From NCBI GenBank assembly GCA_964498785.1, contig CAZCJL010000108.1, positions 1 to 24,524 of the forward strand: DNA of 24,524 nt, given 5' to 3'. This DNA is from Mariaggregatimicrobium sp964498785 (GTDB lineage: Bacteria > Zhuqueibacterota > Zhuqueibacteria > Thermofontimicrobiales > Thiofontviventaceae). Below are positions 1-7,040 of this stretch, in pieces (position 1 is the first letter of the stretch; each line of letters opens with the position of its first letter). The position numbers and the translations under genes were made by a program. A model generated the notes under the pieces. The model was not told the origin of the DNA, made no database searches, and worked only from the letters and a program-made list of their open reading frames with translations.

Positions 1-76
1 ACGACATAGCGGCAAGCGCCCATATCTACCATAAAATATTGAGAAGATACAATAATTTGCAACGTAAGTGACAGAA

Positions 77-859
77 TTATGTAATCTTTTTTACCCTTCT
101 TGCAATTTTCCTTCGGATTTTTTCATAAGACGGCGGCGGACCGGTTCTTACCTGCTTGCCATCGATAAACAGACCATCCGAAATACCCCATTCCAAAAAT
201 AACGCCCGGTCGGTGGTTTGCATCTCCTGAAATTCAACCATTTCGCCAAATTCCTGTGCAGCTCGTTTGGCTCGTTCATGCACAATATTCTGCGCCGGAC
301 ACCACCCATTAATAAATGACGTCACCGTAACGATGCCGCCCCGTTTCTGCGGCCGCTTTCTCTCTTTGATCCAGCGGGGCGCTACAGCATCATCGGCAAA
401 CGGTTTCCACAATAGCACCGACATTCCGTTTTTATCCACTTTTTTAAATCCCTGTTTTCGAAACCAGGACGCCTTCATCCAGAACGGAAGCGAGACGCCC
501 CAGGCTGCCATACCTTTTCTGCCCATAGACCGGATATCATCTTCCGCCGCCAGAAGCAGCGCTTTACCGATGCCTTTCATCTGATAATTACCGATCCCCT
601 TTTTATAACCATGCACCCAGATGCATTTGATAAAATAAAGATCACTGCCTTCGATGAACGAATCTTCGGACGGCAGGTATTGGATCATGCCGCAGGCTTT
701 GTCGCCATCCACAGCAAGTTTCACCCGCAGCCCGGTATTTTTCTTTTGATTGAACCATCGCTCTTTATGATTACCGGCTTCTTTCATTTCGTCAGACCAA
801 TCTTCCAGGCAGTGAAAATAGGTCTGGTGGTACTGCTCTGACAGATCGAGTATGTCCAT
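77..859 (-). CDS. YoaP-type GNAT N-acetyltransferase with thioredoxin-like C-terminal domain
   Basis: This 260-residue protein has a GNAT fold in its first half; the acetyl-CoA-binding motif A is visible as QMKGIGKALL (residues 93-102). The C-terminal part, from about residue 176, begins ITVTSFI-like and holds SFINGWCPAQN with a single cysteine at about 187, as in the YoaP thioredoxin-like domain; the end is strongly basic. Bacillus YoaP has the same two-domain plan and similar length. The substrate is unknown. I start at the ATG at 859 because AAAGGA precedes it by 9 bases. The longer frame to 910 has no Shine-Dalgarno and would almost touch the upstream gene's stop at 913. The gene follows the envelope genes on the same strand and is probably cytoplasmic. 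Family assignment is recognition, not a search. Confidence 0.8.
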   Translation of the reverse strand: MDILDLSEQYHQTYFHCLEDWSDEMKEAGNHKERWFNQKKNTGLRVKLAVDGDKACGMIQYLPSEDSFIEGSDLYFIKCIWVHGYKKGIGNYQMKGIGKALLLAAEDDIRSMGRKGMAAWGVSLPFWMKASWFRKQGFKKVDKNGMSVLLWKPFADDAVAPRWIKERKRPQKRGGIVTVTSFINGWCPAQNIVHERAKRAAQEFGEMVEFQEMQTTDRALFLEWGISDGLFIDGKQVRTGPPPSYEKIRRKIARRVKKIT

Positions 860-912
860 AAATTCAATTCCTTTATTGATATTTTGAAAAGAATGTCTAC
901 TATTGATCAAAG

Positions 913-1488
913 CTAATCCAGCATTCCCCGGATACCGATACTGAAAAATGCGGCGCCATTACCTGTGTAATCATCTTTAAGCAGATAATTTATCTCCGGT
1001 ACGATTAAATCCTTTTTAAATGGGATTCCAATGCCAAAGCAGATGACGCCATTTGAAAAAAAATCATCGTTATCAAAAAATTCTTCGATATAGTCGTAAT
1101 GGTAATAACTTAAAAAAGGTTGAAATTTCGATATTTCTTTTCCGATTGTCACGCCGATTTTGGAGTAGGGATATTCAAATGCGATCATTCCCACATGCAT
1201 ATTGCAGCTAAAATCGAACAGATCAAATTTTTCAGGATTTACCTGCCATCGCAATGACGCTTCCACTGTAGAGGAGATGTAACCTCGCAGTCCGGCTTCA
1301 AAGCGATACGGAAGCCCGAACGCCGCGCCAAAGCTCGGAAACACAAATGTCTTTGTATTGAGCTTGATTTTGCCATTCTCATCCATATATGCAAGAAAGT
1401 CAAAACCTGGCGTCAGGACTTTTTCGCTCCTTTTAAGTGTTTTGGCTGTATAGCAATTGGTTGTTGCCGCGCAGCCATAGAAGAGCAA
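913..1488 (-). CDS. putative envelope lipoprotein with damaged start
   Basis: I recognise no family. The body alternates short aromatic and glycine-rich segments (for example FGAAFGLPYRFEAGLRGYI and FFSIGIRGML at the end), as in a small outer-membrane beta-barrel. The frame extends upstream of the TTG at 1488 as K-I-I-L-F-A-S-L-V-A-L-L-F-Y-G-C, a good lipoprotein signal peptide ending in a lipobox-like cysteine. However, it is cut by TAA at 1519-1521, with ATG-TCA-TTT-AAT-TTT just before it (ATG at 1536). Either one base is missing or extra in the T/A homopolymers near 1516-1525, or the start has been lost. Using TTG at 1488 would leave only six residues before the cysteine. The gene follows the amidotransferase-like gene on the same strand, with the ATG at 1536 lying 4 bases after that stop codon. 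Confidence 0.5.
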   Translation of the reverse strand: MLFYGCAATTNCYTAKTLKRSEKVLTPGFDFLAYMDENGKIKLNTKTFVFPSFGAAFGLPYRFEAGLRGYISSTVEASLRWQVNPEKFDLFDFSCNMHVGMIAFEYPYSKIGVTIGKEISKFQPFLSYYHYDYIEEFFDNDDFFSNGVICFGIGIPFKKDLIVPEINYLLKDDYTGNGAAFFSIGIRGMLD

Positions 1489-1540
1489 AGCAACAAGCGA
1501 TGCAAAAAGGATTATTTTTTAAAAATTAAATGACATAGCA

Positions 1541-3472
1541 CTACCGCAACAGTATCATTCGTTTTGTTGAAATATTATTTTTTGATGAAGCAGAATAAAA
1601 ATAAATCCCGCTGGAAACATCTTTACCGCGCGCGTCACGACCATCCCAATTCAGTTGATGCACACCTGAATTCATGAACCCGTCGCAAAGTGTTTGAACC
1701 AGCTCTCCTTTTACATTATAAATTGAAAGTGAAACGTGCGTCATTTTATCAATCTTCAAGGGAATAGTCGTGGATTGATTAAACGGATTGGGGTAGTTCT
1801 GTAATAATTCCATGGTCGAGGGTTCATTGCCGATTGTATTTTCAGCGACCACAGACTGCGGATCGTCTGTATAGTAAACTGTCAGCCGCGGGTGATTCAT
1901 AAACCACTCGTCATCATTATCTTCAAAACAGAAATATTCATCATTGGGATAGGTATCGATTTTCTCGAATAATAATCCGCAGTTGCTATCCGGATGATCG
2001 ACCCAGGTCTGAATCAATTCAGGAGGCAATGTCAACGTTCCGTCAAAATCAATACCTGTGCCGTCGCCTTTAATTGTGTATGAAGCGATTGGTTCGGCTC
2101 CCCGGTCAGTGTTTCCCTTGCAGCCTGGTATTTCCCAGATTTCCTCATTATGGCAGGCGGAATTCCAGGTCACCTCTCCGGTTGCGGCTTCAGTATGACT
2201 TATTCCCTGGCCTTCATTCCATTGTTTTAAAATTCGGTAAATATGGATGTTCGCCACGTGAGAGCCACTGGTGTAATCCTCTACTCCACCGGCGAAAATG
2301 AACGTCACCTTTCCGCCGATTATGTTTTTACCGGCAAGCTGCTCTTCCAATTCCCTGAATTGAACGAGTCCGGAATCCCACCAGTACAAATCATAATCCG
2401 CAGTCGATCCGCGGCGACCGTAGTTGCTATCCGGGTATTTGTGATAAATGACCGTCGCCTCATTACCATCGTACCCGTGCAATCCGTTCTGAAAAACATG
2501 CGTACGATGCCCGTCCGGTTTAATTTCGTAAATTGCCTCGTTGCTATCCACAAACGCGGCCGATAATGCCCGGACTCCGAAATAGTGAGTGATATCCGGC
2601 TCTAAATCTGAAATTTCGTACTCCGGTTCTGTTGTTTCATAACTCGGCGACGTGAAGTCTAACTCATTTTCATCGGTCGCGTGAAATATCTGATAAATAA
2701 CCTCATCATCTGTTTTTGCTTTCCACCAGGTGACCAACACTTTGCCAGGCTCGCCGGGAAATCCCAGTACCTCGGCAACGCCATGAAATTTAAGCGGCAT
2801 GACATTGTTTCTGAAATTACCTAAAATAACAGGACCTGCATCGCTTGGATGGCGGGAGCTTTCAATATGGAGCTGCGTGCCATAAAGCGGCATGGTCACG
2901 TGCTTTACAAAAGAATTGTAGCAGCGAAGTGTCCGGGCATAATTTTTATACGAATCGGGCATATCAACGATACTGTAATTATGCGCGGCATACGCGGAAT
3001 ATGTATCCGGGCAGCCGTCGAATATGTCATGAAAGGTCATGATTCTCGCGGTTTCATAACCATGTTCCCCGCTTCGGCGGGCGCAAATACCACCGCGAGC
3101 CATCTGTAGAAACTGGTGCCCGGCACAAAAACCAAACGCCGGCCGGCCCGGATTTTTGAGCAACTCGACATACGAATCCAGACTGCCGTCATAAAACGGG
3201 ACATCACTGGTGGAGCCGCCCTGTATCAGAAAAGCATCTGCGTTCACAGAATCCGCCCGCTCACGGGACGCATAATACCAGTTATCCATAACTACGTATA
3301 CATTTTCAAACTGTAAAAAATTTGTGGAGAAGAAAGGTTCCAAATTCGGAGGTGAATATGGCTTTGGCCCATAATCCACTGTGTAAATGACGGGATAAGC
3401 TCCATTTTCCGCGGCGAATCCATTTAACAGAATTAAACAGTTCAGAATGATACATAATGTTAAAGCTTTCAT
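1541..3472 (-). CDS. secreted protein: GATase1-like + FN3 + DNRLRE + C-terminal sorting domain
   Basis: This 643-residue protein begins with a signal peptide (MKALTLCIILNCLILLNGFAA). Residues about 25-220 resemble a class I glutamine amidotransferase: nucleophile-elbow sequence FGFCAGHQ with C116, and a later LHIE with H202 and E204 matching the Cys-His-Glu triad. An FN3-like segment (about 228-325, ending DITHYFGVRALS) follows, then a DNRLRE-like region (about 335-550). The last 90 residues hold ELLQNYPNPFNQST and end SGIYFYSASS...KRMILLR, a T9SS/FlgD-like sorting domain. It is therefore predicted to be exported and surface-held. An amidotransferase fold outside the cell is odd, since ammonia transfer needs a partner synthase; it may instead be a peptidase- or hydrolase-like relative. 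AAAGGA precedes the ATG. Confidence 0.75.
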   Translation of the reverse strand: MKALTLCIILNCLILLNGFAAENGAYPVIYTVDYGPKPYSPPNLEPFFSTNFLQFENVYVVMDNWYYASRERADSVNADAFLIQGGSTSDVPFYDGSLDSYVELLKNPGRPAFGFCAGHQFLQMARGGICARRSGEHGYETARIMTFHDIFDGCPDTYSAYAAHNYSIVDMPDSYKNYARTLRCYNSFVKHVTMPLYGTQLHIESSRHPSDAGPVILGNFRNNVMPLKFHGVAEVLGFPGEPGKVLVTWWKAKTDDEVIYQIFHATDENELDFTSPSYETTEPEYEISDLEPDITHYFGVRALSAAFVDSNEAIYEIKPDGHRTHVFQNGLHGYDGNEATVIYHKYPDSNYGRRGSTADYDLYWWDSGLVQFRELEEQLAGKNIIGGKVTFIFAGGVEDYTSGSHVANIHIYRILKQWNEGQGISHTEAATGEVTWNSACHNEEIWEIPGCKGNTDRGAEPIASYTIKGDGTGIDFDGTLTLPPELIQTWVDHPDSNCGLLFEKIDTYPNDEYFCFEDNDDEWFMNHPRLTVYYTDDPQSVVAENTIGNEPSTMELLQNYPNPFNQSTTIPLKIDKMTHVSLSIYNVKGELVQTLCDGFMNSGVHQLNWDGRDARGKDVSSGIYFYSASSKNNISTKRMILLR

Positions 3473-3592
3473 GTGGGGATCCTTTTATTGGTATTCAATT
3501 TCATTATTAGAACGATTGTGAGCATTTTAAAACAGTGGGAATTTTACGCTATATTTAGAAGCAATTCGGGTAGAAAATGCAGCACGCTGAAT

Positions 3593-3742
3593 TCATTCGG
3601 TCAGCGTCAAACGATGCTGCAAGCGTTCGGCGATCCATATTTTGATAATGGATTGCCGCGTGACTCCTGATCGGTTTGCTTCTTTATCAGGTGAACGAAT
3701 CATCCGGATCAGAAAATCGACATTCACCCGTATATTTCTTTT
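3593..3742 (-). pseudogene. ribbon-helix-helix (CopG-type) antitoxin remnant
   Basis: This is a 50-codon open stretch between hicB and the secreted amidotransferase-like gene. It starts after TGA at 3743-3745 and ends with TGA at 3593-3595. It contains VNVDFLIRMIRSPDKEANR and SGVTRQSIIKIWIAERLQ, the pattern of the RHH antitoxins that sit beside RelE/BrnT-type toxins: a beta-strand with alternating polar residues, then two helices with the GxTRQxxIKxWIAERL turn. No ATG is in frame. GTG at 3727 would leave 45 residues, lacking the usual acidic N-terminal region, and there is no toxin beside it. I read it as a 5'-truncated relic. The flanking stretch 3473-3592 holds nothing I can identify. Confidence 0.55.
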
Positions 3743-3765
3743 TCATTCATTTATGCCTTTTGAAA

Positions 3766-4089
3766 TTAATTCGCCGATCGAATAAGTGTATCCGCTACCC
3801 ATGAATCGACCTGCTTGCCTGCTTTTTCTGCGGCAAGAACGACTTTGCGATGCTGTTCAGGCGAAAGGCGAATCGTAAATCGACCGGAAAATGGTTTTTC
3901 GGGTTCCTCATTTCGTTGTTCACAAAATTCCAGATAATCCTCAACAGAATCCTGAAATGCATTTTTTATTTCTTCAACCGATTTCCCCTGAAAAGTGATG
4001 ACATCTCGGATATTGATGACTTCGCCGTGGAAAATATTGGCTTCTTCATCAAAGTTTACTCGTGCCAGATAGCCTTTATATTGCATCAT
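3766..4089 (-). CDS. hicB: HicB family antitoxin
   Basis: This 107-residue protein begins with the partial RNase H-like HicB fold (YKGYLARVNFDEEANIFHGE, with a VITFQGKSVEEIKNAFQDSV continuation). It ends with an Arc/CopG-type ribbon-helix-helix segment (about 70-105: SGRFTIRLSPEQHRKVVLAA). The N-domain neutralises HicA, and the C-domain should bind DNA for autoregulation. Its ATG overlaps the end of hicA by four bases, so the two are translationally coupled in the usual toxin-first order. A palindrome over the -35 box upstream of hicA is a likely operator. Confidence 0.9.
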   Translation of the reverse strand: MMQYKGYLARVNFDEEANIFHGEVINIRDVITFQGKSVEEIKNAFQDSVEDYLEFCEQRNEEPEKPFSGRFTIRLSPEQHRKVVLAAEKAGKQVDSWVADTLIRSAN

Positions 4090-4340
4090 GGTTCTACTCC
4101 TGCTTCTATTAAAAAGCGGCGCACCGCAACTACTGCGCCTTTATCTGTTTCTTTTCCGGGGTGTGGGCGATGAAATACAGCTCTTACGTTGTTCAGCGCC
4201 ACACGAACTCTCGAACCCCGTCCCTCAGTAATTTCAGCATTGCATGCTGCTAACAAGCTCTCAATATCGTTCCATAATATATTTGAACGAACCGGTGTTT
4301 CGAAGATTGCAAGCAACGTTTTACGATGTTTTGATTTCAT
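4086..4340 (-). CDS. hicA: HicA family toxin (mRNA interferase)
   Basis: This 84-residue protein has the double-stranded-RNA-binding-like HicA fold: a helix (MKSKHRKTLLAIFE), a WNDIESLLAACNAEI helix and strand, and the characteristic EGRGSRVRVALNNVRAVF strand pair followed by HRPHPGKETDKGAVVAVRRF. In many HicA proteins the catalytic histidine follows GS; here that place is arginine (GSRVRV). Histidines lie instead in HRPHP, which fits the HicA branch I know with this motif. Activity should be ribosome-independent mRNA cleavage, blocked by HicB. I start at the ATG at 4340; a TTG two codons upstream (4346) is possible. No clear Shine-Dalgarno is visible. Confidence 0.88.
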   Translation of the reverse strand: MKSKHRKTLLAIFETPVRSNILWNDIESLLAACNAEITEGRGSRVRVALNNVRAVFHRPHPGKETDKGAVVAVRRFLIEAGVEP

Positions 4341-4385
4341 CGCCAATTGACAGGGATTTCGTTCTTTTGATTTTTACTTAATGAA

Positions 4386-4414
4386 AATATACAAAGCTTA
4401 TCGTTAATTGTCAA
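4386..4414 (-). promoter_or_regulatory. hicAB promoter, near-consensus sigma70 type
   Basis: On the minus strand TTGACA (4409-4414) is followed after exactly 17 bases by TATATT (4386-4391). The start of transcription should fall near 4379, about 39 bases before the hicA ATG. This is inference from consensus match. Confidence 0.7.
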
Positions 4415-4418
4415 TTAA
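4404..4418. promoter_or_regulatory. palindromic operator candidate over the hicAB -35 box
   Basis: TTAATTG-T-CAATTAA is a perfect inverted repeat with 7-base arms and a 1-base centre. It covers the whole -35 hexamer of the hicAB promoter. HicB carries a C-terminal ribbon-helix-helix DNA-binding segment, so binding here would occlude RNA polymerase and give autorepression. The binding itself is inferred. Confidence 0.55.
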
Positions 4419-4515
4419 AATTTTATGTTGAATGAAACGGCAATCCAGCATTGAAGCATCGACGAGTCGGGGATACTATTTCTATGCTGCTGATCCAGTC
4501 AATTCCATCAAAAAA

Positions 4516-5334
4516 TTATCCATCAAAAAACGAATGCTGAAATGAGCTTCCAGGCAACGTGAGATCGATTCTGCGGAAAATATTATTACCGATTTCTACG
4601 CCGCCCAGATTATTTATTTGGGTTGCGATTTTGGGGACACAATAGTCATCCAGTTGATTAAATACCTGATGTCTGGTAAACCGTAATATTTGCCAGCCCG
4701 ATGTCACCAGGTCATTGTTTCGTAAATTATCTTTCGGGGCAATTTTGGGCGTATGATGCCATTTGTCCCCGTCGGTCTCAATATTAATTTTGCCCTTTTG
4801 ACAGTAAATGGCAAAATCGAGGAAATAATTATTCTTCTTAAACTGGATTAACTCCTGTCTCTCGGCGGGGATATTGAGGCGTTTCAGAGCCGCCCACAAT
4901 CTGTCTTCCAGCGGGCTGCCATGGTAAAGATCATTAATTTCCACGGCTTTGGTGAACTTTTCCCAGGTCGTGGGGATAAAGACAATGCGTCGCCAGCGAC
5001 GGCTGTATATTGGTTTTGGCAGACGTTGCAGCGGTTCGAGCAGCAACTGGAAATACATTTTATCGCTGTCGCTGTCTATCGGTCGGTCAGGGAAAAGCTG
5101 CCATCGTTTGGCCTGATGAATTTTAATCACGCGGGCATAGTATTGAATGGAGTGCGCATGTTCTTTAAATGCTTTGGTATGATAGAACGCAAGCCATTGT
5201 GGCGGCCATTTATTTTTCAGCCATTTGTTAACACTATTCACGGGGATGCGATACCAATGTCTGTCACGAGCAATAGCAAAATCAAGCTGGTTATTGATAA
5301 TTGCAATAAGTAACTCACCGTTTTTTTCGGACAT
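4516..5334 (-). CDS. DUF559-like PD-(D/E)XK endonuclease domain protein
   Basis: This 272-residue protein has a C-terminal nuclease fold of the DUF559/Vsr-like group. SPLEDRLWAAL (E143) opens the domain, NNYFLDFAIY gives D173, INIETDGDKWH gives E186 and D188, and a GWQILRFTRHQV strand-helix follows. These are the metal-binding acidic residues of a PD-(D/E)XK enzyme in order. The first 130 residues are basic and aromatic (HWYRIPVNSVNKWLK, PKPIYSRRWRRIVFIP) and may bind nucleic acid or a partner; I do not recognise them. AGGA precedes the ATG. It is the last gene of the operon that starts near 6826, 36 bases after the MNT gene. The tail region holds a 15-bp tandem duplication (4504-4530) that spans the stop codon. 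A defence or mobile-element role is inferred. Confidence 0.7.
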   Translation of the reverse strand: MSEKNGELLIAIINNQLDFAIARDRHWYRIPVNSVNKWLKNKWPPQWLAFYHTKAFKEHAHSIQYYARVIKIHQAKRWQLFPDRPIDSDSDKMYFQLLLEPLQRLPKPIYSRRWRRIVFIPTTWEKFTKAVEINDLYHGSPLEDRLWAALKRLNIPAERQELIQFKKNNYFLDFAIYCQKGKINIETDGDKWHHTPKIAPKDNLRNNDLVTSGWQILRFTRHQVFNQLDDYCVPKIATQINNLGGVEIGNNIFRRIDLTLPGSSFQHSFFDG

Positions 5335-5370
5335 TTGGTTCCTGTTTTGAATTAACTATATTTAATTCGA

Positions 5371-5688
5371 TTAAATTATTCGAATCCCGGTTTCAATGAT
5401 CTCTTTCACAAACGGATCATCTTCTGTAAAATCTTCCGGGCGATAAGGCAACACCTCAAAATCACTACTCACAGACAGCGTAATTCGTCGTATTTTATTA
5501 CGATCTTTCATGCGACTGCCTTCGAATATTTTAGACACCACAGCCAAATCAATATCACTCCACTCCGAATAATTACCGCTGGCATAACTCCCAAAAAGAA
5601 ATATATGATTTATGGGAATCGCATTCTTTTTCAATGCACTGATATATTGATCTATTTTTGTTCTTATGTCAGCCGGGATTTGAGCCAA
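5371..5688 (-). CDS. MNT-type nucleotidyltransferase domain protein
   Basis: This minimal nucleotidyltransferase of about 105 residues has the pol-beta signature FLFGSYASGNYSEWSDIDLAV: G33-S34, then catalytic acids D45 and D47. A third acidic position is likely in DFEVLP (D76 or E78). MntA-type proteins of this size usually pair with a HEPN toxin and adenylylate it. No HEPN gene is adjacent here: the next gene downstream is the DUF559-like nuclease and the one upstream is DUF5131. The frame opens only 12 bases after the DUF5131 stop. The start is TTG at 5688, since no ATG or GTG occurs before the domain. Translation may depend on coupling to the upstream gene. Confidence 0.8.
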   Translation of the reverse strand: MAQIPADIRTKIDQYISALKKNAIPINHIFLFGSYASGNYSEWSDIDLAVVSKIFEGSRMKDRNKIRRITLSVSSDFEVLPYRPEDFTEDDPFVKEIIETGIRII

Positions 5689-5700
5689 TTGAAAGTGTCT

Positions 5701-6426
5701 TTACAAAAGGTTATTATTTATGACCGCTGGCATTTCATCCCAAATTCTTCCTTCAAGCACCCTGCCTGTTTTCTTTTTATTTAAACCGCCCCATTGCTTA
5801 AAGAAAAAGGGAATATTATTTATTGTGCATTGTTCTTTAATGTCGAGCACCCATTTTTCTAACATAGGGCGCGCACCAGGACCAGATTCTCCTCCAACTA
5901 TGACCCAGTCTATTTTATTGAGTGGTAGTTTTTCTATTGGACAGAGCAAGGGCTCAAGTGAGATGAATTTGACATAAGCCGGAGTCTTACTAAGGTCTAC
6001 AATTCTTTTCTTATAATCCCGGGTTTCAACTGTGACACCAATCCAAATATTTTTTGACCAATTAAGATATTTTGAATATTCTTTCAGTATTTCAGATCTC
6101 TTTGTCAGAATCTGAAATGTATGACGATAATTTTCATTCATTGTTTTAAATATCTGTTTGACAAAGTTAAATGACATATCTTCATGAAACAAATCGCTCA
6201 TTGAATTTACAAAAACAGTACGAGGCAACTTCCATGAATATGGTTCATTTAAAACCTCAGGATGATGCGTTAAGCGAAAGCCATTTTTATATTTTTCAAT
6301 CCCCATGGATTGCAGCCTCTTCGCCATTTTTTCGGCGTAACAATTTCTGCAACCCACTGAAATCTTACTACATCCTGTTGTAGGATTCCAGGTGCATTCT
6401 GTCCATTCAATTTTTGTTGTTTTCAT
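5701..6426 (-). CDS. DUF5131 / phage Gp37-Gp68 family protein (radical-SAM-like)
   Basis: This 241-residue protein matches the DUF5131 (phage Gp37/Gp68) family over its full length. TKIEWTECTWNPTTGC opens it, and C19, C26 and C29 (CSKISVGCRNCY) form the three-cysteine motif thought to hold an Fe-S cluster. VFVNSMSDLFHE, TFQILTKR, WIGVTVET, FISLEPLL and DWVIVGGESGPGARP follow in family order, and FFFKQWGG lies near the end. The family is predicted to be radical-SAM-like; the substrate is unknown. It usually travels with a three-Cys-motif partner (TcmP), and a broken TcmP-like gene overlaps its ATG by four bases here. The protein itself looks complete. Confidence 0.9.
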   Translation of the reverse strand: MKTTKIEWTECTWNPTTGCSKISVGCRNCYAEKMAKRLQSMGIEKYKNGFRLTHHPEVLNEPYSWKLPRTVFVNSMSDLFHEDMSFNFVKQIFKTMNENYRHTFQILTKRSEILKEYSKYLNWSKNIWIGVTVETRDYKKRIVDLSKTPAYVKFISLEPLLCPIEKLPLNKIDWVIVGGESGPGARPMLEKWVLDIKEQCTINNIPFFFKQWGGLNKKKTGRVLEGRIWDEMPAVINNNLL

Positions 6427-6826
6427 AATAATACTATATTATTTTTTTCTTTTATCTTATGAATGTCATTATTTCTTGTTTTGAATTTATAAATTTTTTC
6501 TTTCTTCATTAAGTCTTTTAAGAGGTCGGCCGAATGTTTAACCAAACATCTTTTTTGAAGTGCAAACTTATAAGCTTCCAAATCTGTTTTGATTTCTTTC
6601 TGATAAATTTTTTCTTCGAGTTGATTTCTGAAATGCTTAGAGCTATTCCCAAATTGCCTTTTTTGTCCTTTCCTTGACCAGCAAAAAAATCGAATATCAT
6701 AATATCGTGAAAAAATGGACTATAAATGAATACCGGAAAGCTTTCCTTAAAGTATTCTCGAAATATCTCAATTTTAGATTTTGTCGCTTTATCGTATTCT
6801 TTTATATAGAATTTTTTCCTTGCCAT
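6423..6826 (-). pseudogene. three-Cys-motif partner (TcmP)-like gene, frameshifted and shortened
   Basis: The ATG at 6826 has an AGAGAG-type ribosome site and begins MARKKFYIKEYDKATKSKIE. It continues to IMIFDFFAGQGKDKKGNLG, which resembles the TcmP start (D-x-FAGxGKDxxGxxGSPL). The original frame stops at 6518 after 102 residues. One extra A in the six-A run (plus-strand T run 6608-6613) would restore a frame reading KIYQKEIKTDLEAYKFALQK and later HSADLLKDLMKKEKI. That frame ends with TGA at 6423-6425, overlapping the ATG of the DUF5131 gene as ATGA. Even restored, the product is about 134 residues, well below the several hundred I expect for TcmP, so an internal deletion is also likely. The family call rests on one motif plus the neighbour. 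Confidence 0.55.
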
Positions 6827-6959
6827 CTTGTCACTCTCTTTTTAGTATATCAAATTAAATTCCAAGCGGAAATAATTAGATCCTTAAAAACACTTCAAAT
6901 TCAGATGATTATAAACCAACAAAAATCCTGATTGTAAGTTAGAAAATATTATAATAACT

Positions 6960-6988
6960 AATGTAAAAAACAATCCACAAAATGTCAA
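6960..6988 (-). promoter_or_regulatory. promoter candidate for the TcmP-DUF5131-MNT-nuclease operon
   Basis: TTGACA (6983-6988) and TACATT (6960-6965) are separated by 17 bases on the minus strand, leaving a leader of about 125 bases before the ATG at 6826. The region 6840-7040 is very A+T-rich and chance matches are possible. I see no other feature in it. Confidence 0.4.
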
Positions 6989-7040
6989 TTAAAAAATGAA
7001 TTTAGTGTCATTTTCAATGAATGATCAATCAGAAAAACAG

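Noticed and set aside
4504..4530. 15-bp tandem duplication spanning the stop of the DUF559-like gene
   Set aside because: TCCATCAAAAAA occurs twice with the stop between the copies; it is too short and simple to mean more than local slippage.
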